A DNA stretch of 54,288 nt from Pseudomonadota bacterium (lineage in GTDB: Bacteria > Chloroflexota > UBA6077 > JAJPHF01). The notes below the pieces were generated by a model. It worked only from the letters and a program-made list of their open reading frames with translations, was not told where the DNA came from and ran no database searches. Positions within the stretch are counted from its first letter, which is position 1; each line of letters begins with the position of its first letter. The stretch lies in assembly GCA_021325365.1 (NCBI GenBank), contig JAJPHF010000044.1, positions 1 through 54,288 on the forward strand, given 5' to 3'. The position numbers were made by a program, and so were the translations under genes. This document shows, piece after piece, positions 22,798 through 30,754 of the stretch.

Positions 22798-23739
22798 CTA
22801 AGCGCTACGCTGGCTCGCCAGCTCGCGGAACAGTTCGCGCTCGCGCTCGCTGAGATTCGTCGGCAGCACGGCCTGCACGGTCGCGAACAGATCGCCGCGA
22901 CCACCACCCTGCAGGTGCGGCATGCCCTGGCCTGCCAGGCGGAACACCCGTCCGTTCTGAGTCTCGGGTGGAATGCGCAGCGCCAGCCGCGTGCCCTTCA
23001 GCGTCGGCACGTGAACCTCGCCGCCGAGCATGAGCACGTGTAGCGGCACCGGCACGTCCACGTGCAGGTCGTCGCCCTCACGCCGGAACCCGGGATGCGG
23101 TCGTACGGTGACGACGAGATACAGGTCGCCGTTGGGCGCGCCGCCCACGCCCGGACCGCCCTCGCCGGCGATGCGAATCCGCGAGCCGTCGGCGACACCA
23201 GCCGGAATCTTCACCTCGAGCCGTCGGAGCTTGCCGTCTGCGCCCTGCACCTGCAGCATGCGCTGCGAGCCGGCGAACGCCTCCTCCAGCGTCACGTCGA
23301 CCGGCTGCTCGTAGTCCTCGCCTCGCTGCGCCATCCGCCGGCCGCGAAAGCCTGTACGCGCACCGGCCCCGCCGAACAGGTTGCCGAACAGGTCGCCGAA
23401 CGCCGCGTCGTCAAAGTCCGCGGTCTCGAAACGCACGCCGCCCTGGCCCGGGCTCCAGCGGGCGCCGCCAAACCCCGCCTCGCGGGCGGCTGCCTCGGCT
23501 GCCTCGGCGTGCTGCCAATCGTGCCCATAGCGATCGTACTTCTTGCGCTTCTCGGCATCGGAGAGCACCTCGTACGCCTCGCCGATCTCCTTGAACTTGC
23601 TTTCGGCAGCCTTGTCGCCAGGATTCAGGTCCGGATGATACTGCCGGGCGAGGCGGCGATAGGCCTGCCGGATCTCTTTCTCACTGGCGCCCTTGGATAC
23701 GCCCAGCACCTGGTAATAGTCCTGTTTGGTCGCAGGCAT
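22798..23739 (-). CDS. dnaJ: DnaJ/CbpA-type J-domain co-chaperone
   Basis: A 313-residue class II Hsp40. The J domain occupies ~7-72 with the HPD motif in RQYHPDLNPGD, followed by a Gly/Phe-rich stretch (GDLFGNLFGGAGA) and two substrate-binding beta domains (VTLEEAFAGSQRMLQV; VPVPLHVLMLGGEVHVPTL). The four-repeat zinc finger of classic DnaJ is absent, as in CbpA. It stimulates DnaK ATPase and binds unfolded proteins in the cytosol. It is transcribed from a strong promoter embedded in a HAIR operator and followed by hspR. Confidence 0.95.
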   Translation of the reverse strand: MPATKQDYYQVLGVSKGASEKEIRQAYRRLARQYHPDLNPGDKAAESKFKEIGEAYEVLSDAEKRKKYDRYGHDWQHAEAAEAAAREAGFGGARWSPGQGGVRFETADFDDAAFGDLFGNLFGGAGARTGFRGRRMAQRGEDYEQPVDVTLEEAFAGSQRMLQVQGADGKLRRLEVKIPAGVADGSRIRIAGEGGPGVGGAPNGDLYLVVTVRPHPGFRREGDDLHVDVPVPLHVLMLGGEVHVPTLKGTRLALRIPPETQNGRVFRLAGQGMPHLQGGGRGDLFATVQAVLPTNLSERERELFRELASQRSA

Positions 23740-23795
23740 AGCGACCCTCCTTGCGGCCGGGAGCGCGCGCGGGCACGGCTCCTGAATACAAACTA

Positions 23796-23825
23796 ATTCT
23801 ACGCCTTGATAGTTGTCTTGTCAAG
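23796..23825 (-). promoter_or_regulatory. dnaJ-hspR promoter overlapped by a HAIR operator
   Basis: On the minus strand, TTGACA (23824-23819), a 17-bp spacer and TAGAAT (23801-23796) form a near-consensus sigma-70 promoter. The inverted repeat CTTGATA-N7-TGTCAAG (23805-23825) covers the -35 and spacer and matches the HspR operator in arm sequence and 7-bp spacing. Binding of HspR would block RNA polymerase directly. Confidence 0.85.
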
Positions 23826-23962
23826 GTTGGTCAGCGGCCAATTATCAGTCGGGCGTCCCCCTCGAGGCGCGCGGACTGGACGGCATCGGCGCAAGCGCCG
23901 TGCCCGGACAACGAGGAGCTGCGGCCTTGGAGCGGCGGGGGCTGCGGCGCCGCGGGCCGGAC

Positions 23963-24412
23963 TCAGCGGCGGCGGGCGGCGGCGCGCTTGCGGGGCGTCG
24001 GCAGCCAGCGACGGCGACGCAGCTGCTCCGCGTACGCGCTCATCTCCAGCGGGTAGCGGCGCCGCCAGTAATAGGCGTGGTACGCAAGAACGGCAATCAG
24101 CGCGACGAACGTGAACCAGAGCCACAGCGGGCGAGCGAAGAGCGGGGCCCCGAGTGCGCGCGCGAGCACCCAGAACACCCCGAGCGCTCCCACGACGGCG
24201 AGCCAGCCCATGAACTGCCGGAAAAAGCGAATGCGGATGCGGTGCCGCTTCATTAGGCGCGGAGCAAAGGCGTAGGCGAGGAGTCCGACGACCAGCAGCA
24301 GTCCGAACAGGTCGCCGACCAGCAGGTAGAACGGGGCCGTCGAGCCCTGCGTCGGGTCGGTCAGCCACAGCGGGGGGAGCAGCAATTCGCGCGGAATGAA
24401 CGAATCTGGCAT
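23963..24412 (-). CDS. Small membrane protein of unknown function
   Basis: A 149-residue protein not recognised. Three hydrophobic helices are clear: FYLLVGDLFGLLLVVGLLAYAFA, FMGWLAVVGALGVFWVLARAL and PLWLWFTFVALIAVLAYHAYYW. The C-terminus is strongly basic (LRRRRWLPTPRKRAAARRR), so the tail is probably cytoplasmic. ATG 24412 is preferred: it has GAGAAGGACCAGGG upstream, while the longer in-frame reading to 24685 would be an unlikely Arg-rich extension antisense to tgt. Divergent from tgt. Confidence 0.65.
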   Translation of the reverse strand: MPDSFIPRELLLPPLWLTDPTQGSTAPFYLLVGDLFGLLLVVGLLAYAFAPRLMKRHRIRIRFFRQFMGWLAVVGALGVFWVLARALGAPLFARPLWLWFTFVALIAVLAYHAYYWRRRYPLEMSAYAEQLRRRRWLPTPRKRAAARRR

Positions 24413-24609
24413 GCCCTGGTCCTTCTCTGGCGTACGCCGGGGTGGGTGCTGACGTCGCCAATGATACCCCCGGACCACAGGTCGGACAAGCCATCGTCTG
24501 CCCCCGCCCCGTGCGAATTTGGCGCCCCCGCGTCGCGGCTGGTATTTATGTAGAAGAGTGAGCCCGGCCGGGCGGTATTGCCCGGTCCGGCCAGATACCG
24601 GGGGTAGGC

Positions 24610-25899
24610 GTGGGGGTCGCGTCCTTTCGTGTCGAGAAGCAAGCGACCGGCAGCGGCGCTCGCGCGGGCGTGCTGTCCCTCCCACACGGCGACGTCCGCA
24701 CGCCCGTTTTCATGCCGGTGGGCACGCAGGCCACGGTAAAGGGGCTGACGCCCGTCGAGATCGAGGCGCTCGGCGCTCAGATCGTGCTCGCGAATACCTA
24801 TCACCTCTATCTGCGACCGGGGCCGGAGCTGGTGGCCGCGCTGGGCGGCCTGCACCGACTGATGGCCTGGGACCGGCCGATCCTCACCGACAGCGGCGGC
24901 TTTCAAGTCTTCAGCCTGGGCTTCGGCCGCGAGCACGGCGTCGGCAAGATCGCCAAGACGTTCCCCGCCGAGCCGCGCCGGGGCACGGGGGAGCAGGGAC
25001 AGGCGCTTGGGAATGGTGGGCACGCAACGGAGGAGCTTTCCCCCCGCTCCCCACCCCCTACTCCCCAGCCCCCACGTGGCCATGCGCGGCTGACGCGAGT
25101 GGACGAGGACGGCGTCACGTTCACCTCGCACATCGACGGCTCGCCACATCGACTCACGCCCGAGCGCTCGATCCACATCCAGGAGGCCCTGGGCGCGGAC
25201 GTCATCCTGGCGTTCGACGAGTGTACCTCGCCGCTGGCCGGCTACGAGTACACGCGCCAGGCGATGCTGCGCACACACCGCTGGGCCGAGCGCTGTCTGG
25301 CGGCCCGCCAGGCGACGCCGCAAGCGCTGTTTGGCATCGTGCAGGGGGGCGAGTATCCCGACTTGCGCGAGACGAGCGCACGCTTCATCGCCAGCCTGCC
25401 CTTTGAGGGCGTGGCCATCGGCGGCTCGCTGGGCCAGTCGAAGGCCGACATGCACCATGTGCTCGACTGGACTCTGCCGCATCTGCCCGACGCCTGGCCC
25501 CGGCACCTGTTGGGCATCGGCGAGCCCGAGGATCTGTTCGACGGCGTGGCGCGGGGCGTCGACATGTTTGACTGCGTGGCGCCAACGCGGCTCGGTCGGC
25601 ACGGCGTGCTCTACGTGCCCGAGGGGCGGCTGCACATCGACAACGCCGCCTACCGCGAGGACGCGGCGCCGCCGCAGGAGGGTTGCGACTGCTACACCTG
25701 CCGCCACTTCTCCCGGGCCTACCTGCGCCATCTATTCATCGCCAACGAGATGCTGGGGCCGCGCCTGGCAACCATCCATAACCTGCGCTTCCTCGTCCGG
25801 CTGATGGAAGAGATGCGCCAGAGCATCCTGGCGGACCGGTTTGCCGCCTTCCGAGAGGAGTTCCTGGGCCGCTGGGCTGGCGGGGGCGCGACGTCGTGA
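24610..25899 (+). CDS. tgt: Queuine/preQ1 tRNA-ribosyltransferase
   Basis: Exchanges G34 of GUN-anticodon tRNAs for preQ1 during queuosine synthesis. The 429-residue protein has TDSGGFQVFSLG (~97-108; general acid/base Asp), nucleophile Asp321 in DMFDCVAPTR and the zinc site Cys359-x-Cys361-x2-Cys364 with His390. It is about 40 residues longer than usual because of a low-complexity insertion at ~124-158 (from RRGTGEQG to TPQPPRGHARL), placed before DGVTFTSHIDGS. The insert's DNA has C-run/CTCCCC sequence like intergenic repeats elsewhere in the window. The enzyme core is otherwise intact, so activity is probably kept. GTG start with GGGGG upstream. queA is not adjacent. Confidence 0.93.
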   Translation: MGVASFRVEKQATGSGARAGVLSLPHGDVRTPVFMPVGTQATVKGLTPVEIEALGAQIVLANTYHLYLRPGPELVAALGGLHRLMAWDRPILTDSGGFQVFSLGFGREHGVGKIAKTFPAEPRRGTGEQGQALGNGGHATEELSPRSPPPTPQPPRGHARLTRVDEDGVTFTSHIDGSPHRLTPERSIHIQEALGADVILAFDECTSPLAGYEYTRQAMLRTHRWAERCLAARQATPQALFGIVQGGEYPDLRETSARFIASLPFEGVAIGGSLGQSKADMHHVLDWTLPHLPDAWPRHLLGIGEPEDLFDGVARGVDMFDCVAPTRLGRHGVLYVPEGRLHIDNAAYREDAAPPQEGCDCYTCRHFSRAYLRHLFIANEMLGPRLATIHNLRFLVRLMEEMRQSILADRFAAFREEFLGRWAGGGATS

Positions 25900-25981
25900 A
25901 ACCCGGTCCGCCCCGCCGCCCGCCGTGGCGGCAACCGCGCGGGGCTAGCCGCGCGGCGCATACGATCCTGAGACGCGGGGC

Positions 25982-26009
25982 TTGACGCGGCGCACGGACG
26001 CGCTATGCT
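25982..26009 (+). promoter_or_regulatory. Promoter of the response regulator gene
   Basis: TTGACG (25982-25987), a 16-bp spacer and TATGCT (26004-26009) lie 29 bases before the ATG at 26038. The spacer is one base short of optimum; both hexamers are near consensus. Confidence 0.65.
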
Positions 26010-26037
26010 ACGAAGGGACCCCGCACGCGGAGGTACG

Positions 26038-26805
26038 ATGGCGGGTGGGACTGCGCTGCTGATCACGCCCGAGCGGCTGCCCGATCCCACCGCGGTGGTG
26101 ATGGGGCTGGCGCGCCGCGATCTGACGGTCGTCTGGGCGCGCACGGTAGACGAGGCAATCGAGCAGCTTCCCACCGAGGCGCCGCAGGTAGTCCTCCTCG
26201 ATCTGGCCGTGGCGGGACCGGCCGGCGAGCAGGCAAGCGCCCTCTGCCAGCGCCTGCGCTTTCTCACCCAGGCTCCCTTGATGCTGCTGGGCACGCCGCA
26301 GGATAAGCCGGGCTTCCTCCGGGGGCTGGCCGCCGGGGCCGATGCCTTCCTGCTCAAACCCGTCCCGGCGGACCTGCTGGTCGCGGCGCTCGCGGCCCTA
26401 CGGCGACGACCATTGCTGGAAGAGGACGAGGCGCCGCCGGTCGTCCGCTTGCGCGACCTGGAGGTCGACCGCGAGCGCTGTGAGGCGCGGCTGCGCGGCG
26501 AGGTGGTGCCGCTCACACCCACCGAGTTCCGCATCCTGGGCTGCCTGGCGCGGAATCTCGGGCGGGTAGTCTCCGCCCGGCAGCTGCTCCAGGAAGCCCA
26601 AGGCTACCCGTGTACCGAGCGTGAGGCGCAGCAGATCGTGAAGGTGCACATTCGGCACCTCCGCAGCAAGCTGACCGCCGAATCGGACGAGCCAGGCTAC
26701 ATCGCGAACGTGCGGGGCTTCGGCTACGTTCTGGAGCGCCGCACGACGGTGCGGCCGGGCGATCTCGTCGCCGCCCTCGCGGTACCCGCCACCCACGACG
26801 ACTAA
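26038..26805 (+). CDS. OmpR/PhoB-family response regulator
   Basis: A 255-residue two-domain regulator. Receiver domain ~1-120 with phosphoacceptor Asp55 in VVLLDLAV and Lys107 in FLLKPV; the acidic pair usually near residue 10 is weak (LLITPERLPD), so phosphorylation may be atypical. Winged-helix DNA-binding domain ~135-235: LTPTEFRILGCLARNLGRVVS and VKVHIRHLRSKL..IANVRGFGYVL. ATG 26038 has GGAGG five bases upstream and its own promoter. No histidine kinase gene is adjacent, so it is an orphan regulator here. It converges on hemC. Confidence 0.9.
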   Translation: MAGGTALLITPERLPDPTAVVMGLARRDLTVVWARTVDEAIEQLPTEAPQVVLLDLAVAGPAGEQASALCQRLRFLTQAPLMLLGTPQDKPGFLRGLAAGADAFLLKPVPADLLVAALAALRRRPLLEEDEAPPVVRLRDLEVDRERCEARLRGEVVPLTPTEFRILGCLARNLGRVVSARQLLQEAQGYPCTEREAQQIVKVHIRHLRSKLTAESDEPGYIANVRGFGYVLERRTTVRPGDLVAALAVPATHDD

Positions 26806-26826
26806 GCTCGCCCGACGCTCCCGCCC

Positions 26827-27774
26827 TCAGTGGGCATCGCTGTCGGTGCCCGGCGTGGCTCGCTCGCCGAGGAGGTCGCCGGCGCCCGCGGCCATGAGCC
26901 GCGCGGCGAGGCCCATGCCGAGCAGCGCGGCTGCCGCCACCGGCGCCGCCAGCGAGTCGCGGAGGAGCTGGCTGCCGTCGGGCGCCGCCACCACGCCGTC
27001 TAGCCGCAGCTCCCCCTCCACGAGCGTGGCGTGCGCCGCGATCGGCACCTTGCAGCCGCCACCCAGCGCCGCGAGCAGCGCGCGCTCGGCTTGCACCGCC
27101 GCGCGGGATACAGCGTCGTCCAGAGGCGTCACCAAGGCGCGCGCGGGCGCGTCGTCGGCGCGGCACTGCACGGCCAGCGCACCCTGACCCACGGCGGGCA
27201 GGCAAAGCGTCGTGGGCAGCGCCTCGGCGATGCGCCCGGCCAGGCCCAGCCGGCTCAGGCCGGCGACCGCCAGCACCATCGCGTCGAGCCCATCCGTTTC
27301 CAGCTTACGCAGCCGCGTGTCCAGGTTACCGCGAATGTCCACGATCTGGAGGTCCGGCCGCGCGGCCTTGAGCTGCGCGGCGCGGCGCGGACTGCCGGTC
27401 GCCACGCGCGCCCCGGCCGGCAGTGCCGCGAAGCTCAGGTCGCCACGGCTCACCAGCGCGTCGCGGGCGTCCTCGCGCGGCGGTACCGCGGCAATCTCCA
27501 GGCCCGGCGTCTCGACCGAGGGCAGGTCCTTCAGGCTGTGGACGGCCACGTCGATTCGGCCGTCGAGCAGCGCCTCCTCGATAGCGCGGGCGAACACGCC
27601 CTGGCCGCTCATCCGCTGTAGTGGCACGTCGGCGGCGCGGTCGCCGTGCGTCGTGATGATCTCTAGCTCCACGGTGAGGCCGGGATGCTGCGCCAGGAGC
27701 GCCTCGCGCACTAGGTCCGCCTGGCGCAGCGCGAGCTGGCTGCCGCGGGTGCCGAGGCGCAGTAGCGCGGCCAT
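26827..27774 (-). CDS. hemC: Hydroxymethylbilane synthase (porphobilinogen deaminase)
   Basis: Polymerises four porphobilinogens into hydroxymethylbilane, third step to heme/siroheme/cobalamin. The 315-residue protein has the N-terminal LRLGTRGSQLALRQAD, VHSLKDLP (~80), active-site RGNLDTRLRKL and the dipyrromethane cofactor Cys241 in LGGGCKVPIAA. Last gene of the minus-strand heme operon; its ATG overlaps the TGA of hemA by one base (ATGA), implying coupled translation. The C-terminal ~20 residues are extra and probably unstructured. Confidence 0.96.
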   Translation of the reverse strand: MAALLRLGTRGSQLALRQADLVREALLAQHPGLTVELEIITTHGDRAADVPLQRMSGQGVFARAIEEALLDGRIDVAVHSLKDLPSVETPGLEIAAVPPREDARDALVSRGDLSFAALPAGARVATGSPRRAAQLKAARPDLQIVDIRGNLDTRLRKLETDGLDAMVLAVAGLSRLGLAGRIAEALPTTLCLPAVGQGALAVQCRADDAPARALVTPLDDAVSRAAVQAERALLAALGGGCKVPIAAHATLVEGELRLDGVVAAPDGSQLLRDSLAAPVAAAALLGMGLAARLMAAGAGDLLGERATPGTDSDAH

Positions 27775-29033
27775 CAGTCGGGCAGATCGAAGAGCGCGCG
27801 CACCGCCGGGGCGTACTGCCGGCCGTCGTGCTCGGCCGAGCGCTCCTTCAGGCGCACGACGGGCTGGTGGAGCAGCTTGTTGACGATGGCCGAGGTGAGC
27901 GCGCTGATCGTCTCACGGTCACGCTCGGAGAGATCGCCGAGCCGCGTCAGCGCCTTCGCCAGCTCGGCCTCGCGGATGCGCTCGGCACGCTGGCGCAGCG
28001 CCGCGATGGTCGGCACCACGTCGCGCGCGTCCCACCACTGAAAGAAACGCTCGACCTCTTCGTCCACGATTCGCTCGACCTGGCGCACGTCGGCCGCACG
28101 GCTATCGGCCTCGGCGCCACAGACCGCCTGCAGGTCGTCCAGGTTGTAGAGGTGTACGTTGGGCACCGCGGCGACGGCCGGATCCACGTCGCGCGGCACG
28201 GCCACGTCGATGCAGTACAGCGGGCGCTGGGGACGCGCGGCCATCGCCGCCTGCACGGCCACCGGCTCCACCACGTAGCGGCGCGCGCCGGTCGAGCTGA
28301 TCACGACGTCGGCGCGGCCGAGCGCCGGCGCGAGCAGCTCCAGCGGCAGCGCCTCGCCGTCCACGGCCCGCGCCACCGCCTCGGCGTGCTCGAACGTGCG
28401 ATTCATCACGATCAGCTGGCCCGTACCGCTCGCGCGGAGCGTGCGCGCCGCCAGCCGGCTCGTCTCGCCCGCCCCTACCACCAGGGCCGTGCGGCCGCTG
28501 AGATCCCCGAGCGTCTGGCGGGCCAGCCCCACCGCCGCGGCGCTGACCGACACCGCGCTCTGGCAGATGCGCGTCTCGCGGTGCGCCCGCTTCCCGACTT
28601 CGAGCGCATGGTGGAATAGGCGCGCGAGCACCGTCCCCGGGCTGCCGTGCCGGCAGGCCGCGGCGTAGGCGGTACGGACCTGGCCGAGGACCTGTGTCTC
28701 GCCCAGAATCATCGAGTCGAGCCCGGCGGCCACGCGGAAGAGGTGCGCGACGGCCTCCTCCTGGCTGAGCACGTACGCGTGGGGCTCCAGGTCGCTGGGC
28801 CGCAGCCCGTGGTAGTCGGCCAGGTAGCGCAGGAGCGCCCGCCGCCCGCTGTCCTGGTGCCCGACGAGCCCGTAGACCTCGACGCGGTTGCAGGTCGAGA
28901 TTACCACGCCGTGCGCCACGTGCTCACGCAGCGCGTCCAGCGCGCGTCCCAGCGTCTCGGGCGGGAACACGACCCGCTCTATGAGCGCCAGCGGCGCCGT
29001 CTTGTAACTCAGCCCGAGCGTCATCACCAGCAT
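27774..29033 (-). CDS. hemA: Glutamyl-tRNA reductase
   Basis: Reduces glutamyl-tRNA(Glu) to glutamate-1-semialdehyde, the first committed step of C5 tetrapyrrole synthesis. The 419-residue protein has nucleophile Cys48 in VISTCNRVEVYGL, GLDSMILGETQVLGQV (~115), the NADPH domain motif ALVVGAGETSRLAARTL and a C-terminal dimerisation helix bundle. Start ATG 29033 follows met8 by five bases, with GGAGG further upstream; a Met three codons later is a possible alternative. Its product passes to hemL, which is not in this window. Confidence 0.96.
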   Translation of the reverse strand: MLVMTLGLSYKTAPLALIERVVFPPETLGRALDALREHVAHGVVISTCNRVEVYGLVGHQDSGRRALLRYLADYHGLRPSDLEPHAYVLSQEEAVAHLFRVAAGLDSMILGETQVLGQVRTAYAAACRHGSPGTVLARLFHHALEVGKRAHRETRICQSAVSVSAAAVGLARQTLGDLSGRTALVVGAGETSRLAARTLRASGTGQLIVMNRTFEHAEAVARAVDGEALPLELLAPALGRADVVISSTGARRYVVEPVAVQAAMAARPQRPLYCIDVAVPRDVDPAVAAVPNVHLYNLDDLQAVCGAEADSRAADVRQVERIVDEEVERFFQWWDARDVVPTIAALRQRAERIREAELAKALTRLGDLSERDRETISALTSAIVNKLLHQPVVRLKERSAEHDGRQYAPAVRALFDLPD

Positions 29034-29038
29034 CGGAG

Positions 29039-29701
29039 TCAGGCCTCCGTGCGAGACTTGGGAATCACGAGCGGCTGCAGCACCAGCCCCGCGCGCAGCC
29101 GGGCGCGGGCGCCCGCCAGGTCGCCGGCGCGCAGGCGGTCCAGCACGTAGTCGTCGACCGCGCTCTGCCAGCGCTCGGGCGGCACGTCCACCCCCTCCTG
29201 GCGCAGCTCCGCGCGCACCTCGGCGAGCAGTGGCAGCAGCGCCGCGTACTCGGGGGGCAGCAGGCGCTCCAGGTCTTCGCGCACCCGCCGCGCCAGCGCC
29301 GGGCTCCGGCCGCCGGTCGAGATCGCGATCTGCAGATCGCCGCGCCGGATCACCGCCGGCAGGATGAAGTCGCAGCGCTCCGGGTCGTCGGCCGCGTTCA
29401 GCCACACGCCGCGGGCGCGCGCCTCCGCGGCCACCCGCGCGTTCACGTCGCGCTCGTCCGTCGCGGCGATGGCAAGCGCCGCCCCGGCCAGGTCGCCGTC
29501 GGCGTAGGGCCGCGGCCGGACGGCAATGCGCCCCGCGTCGAGCAACGCTTGCAGCGCCGGCGTGAGCGCCGGCGCGACCACGGTGACCCGCGCGCCGCAC
29601 GCCAGCAGCCCCTCGACCTTGCGCGCCGCGACGCTCCCGCCGCCAATCACCACGCACGGTCGCCCGCGCAGGTCCAGGCAGACCGGGTAATACGCCGTCA
29701 T
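29039..29701 (-). CDS. Precorrin-2 dehydrogenase/sirohydrochlorin ferrochelatase (Met8/CysG-N type)
   Basis: A 220-residue bifunctional-type enzyme that oxidises precorrin-2 with NAD and may insert iron to form siroheme. N-terminal Rossmann fold YYPVCLDLRGRPCVVIGGGSVAARKVEGL, then NAADDPERCDFILPAVIRRGDL and IAISTGGRSPALAR (~120), which is the conserved family block. The order met8-hemA-hemC is common, since the N-terminal Met8-like protein is often grouped with early heme genes. Its ATG overlaps the upstream MerR-type gene's stop by 4 bp. Confidence 0.92.
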   Translation of the reverse strand: MTAYYPVCLDLRGRPCVVIGGGSVAARKVEGLLACGARVTVVAPALTPALQALLDAGRIAVRPRPYADGDLAGAALAIAATDERDVNARVAAEARARGVWLNAADDPERCDFILPAVIRRGDLQIAISTGGRSPALARRVREDLERLLPPEYAALLPLLAEVRAELRQEGVDVPPERWQSAVDDYVLDRLRAGDLAGARARLRAGLVLQPLVIPKSRTEA

Positions 29702-30513
29702 CGCGGCCCCCGCCTGTCCAGCGCTGCGCCATCGCCCGCATCTACGGCGCCCGCCGGCCCCTTGGCCCCCGTCGCGGCGCGGCGCGGCGGCTCGGCACGG
29801 CTCGCCTCGTAGCTGCGCGTCAGCGCCAGCAGCACCGCGTCGAGCAGGTCCGTGACCGCCGCCAGCGCGTCGCCCGCCGGCAGCGCCAGCCCCGGCCGCG
29901 CCCGCACGGTCGCGTTCACGCTCTCCAGGATCGGCGTGCGGAAGAACAGGAACGCCGCCAGCGCGTCGCTCGCGGCGAGGCCCAGACGCGCGACCTCGCG
30001 CCCGTACTCGGCGCCGATGCGGCGGCCGTCGCGCAGCAGCCGAGCGCGCTCGCGGGCGCCGGGCGCCGCCAGCAGCCGGGCCACCTGTGCCAGCAAGCTT
30101 TCGCCCAAGGCGTGGACCCGCGCCCGTGCTGGGGCGTCGAATCGGTGAAACCATGCCTGGCGTGGCGCCTCGGCCCGCGCCAAGTCAGCGTACCGCGCCC
30201 GCAGCGCCGCCGCCAGCTCGGCCGCCACCGCGTCCCAGTCGGCCTCGCGGCGCTCGGCGAGCAGCCGCCGCACTTCCACCTCGGCGTACCGCCGGTGCCC
30301 GCCCGGGGTGACGCCCGCGCGCACCTTGCCGGCCGCGGTCCACAGCCGCAGCGTCGCGGGGCTGACGCCGAGCAGGTCCGCGGCCCGCCGGATCGGCAGC
30401 CACGTCGTCGTGTCGGCCCCCGCCGCATCGTCGGCCGGCACGGGGCCTGGATCGGAGGCGACCGGGGCAGCGCTCACCGCGCGCGGCGCAGCCCCGGAAC
30501 TGCTGCTGGGCAA
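29698..30513 (-). CDS. MerR-type helix-turn-helix regulator with C-terminal helical domain
   Basis: A 271-residue putative regulator. Residues ~38-90 form a MerR/excisionase winged helix (LPIRRAADLLGVSPATLRLW, GVTPGGHRRYAEVEVRRLL). Residues ~95-235 form an all-helical domain with AWFHRFDAPARARVHALGESLL and GREVARLGLAASDALAAFLFFRTPIL, reminiscent of RsbRD-like or globin-like sensor helices; the conserved His residues could bind a ligand, but this is speculation. First gene of the heme operon and overlapping met8 by 4 bp, so it is a candidate heme- or redox-responsive regulator of the pathway. Confidence 0.75.
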   Translation of the reverse strand: MPSSSSGAAPRAVSAAPVASDPGPVPADDAAGADTTTWLPIRRAADLLGVSPATLRLWTAAGKVRAGVTPGGHRRYAEVEVRRLLAERREADWDAVAAELAAALRARYADLARAEAPRQAWFHRFDAPARARVHALGESLLAQVARLLAAPGARERARLLRDGRRIGAEYGREVARLGLAASDALAAFLFFRTPILESVNATVRARPGLALPAGDALAAVTDLLDAVLLALTRSYEASRAEPPRRAATGAKGPAGAVDAGDGAALDRRGPR

Positions 30514-30597
30514 GGGATCAGCGCTCCCAGCAGGCTTCCGGGCGGGCGGGATGGGCCCAGGAAACCTGCAAAAATCTACAGTCGGCGGACCTGCCCC

Positions 30598-30626
30598 AGC
30601 CTATCATGGGCCGCCGGGGCTGTCAA
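30598..30626 (-). promoter_or_regulatory. Promoter of the merR-met8-hemA-hemC operon
   Basis: On the minus strand, TTGACA (30626-30621), a 17-bp spacer and TAGGCT (30603-30598) lie 85 bases upstream of the MerR-type gene's ATG. The spacer contains a GGCGGCCC stretch but no perfect operator dyad. Confidence 0.7.
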
Positions 30627-30754
30627 GGAAACGCGGCGCGGCGCGCAATCCCGAGCGAGAAGAGGGCCGCGGGACCCGGGCGGCGGCGCGGCCCGGGCCA
30701 CCGGGGCGGATCGGGACCCCGGGGGCGGGCGCCGGGTCGGGGGCGGGCGGCGGG

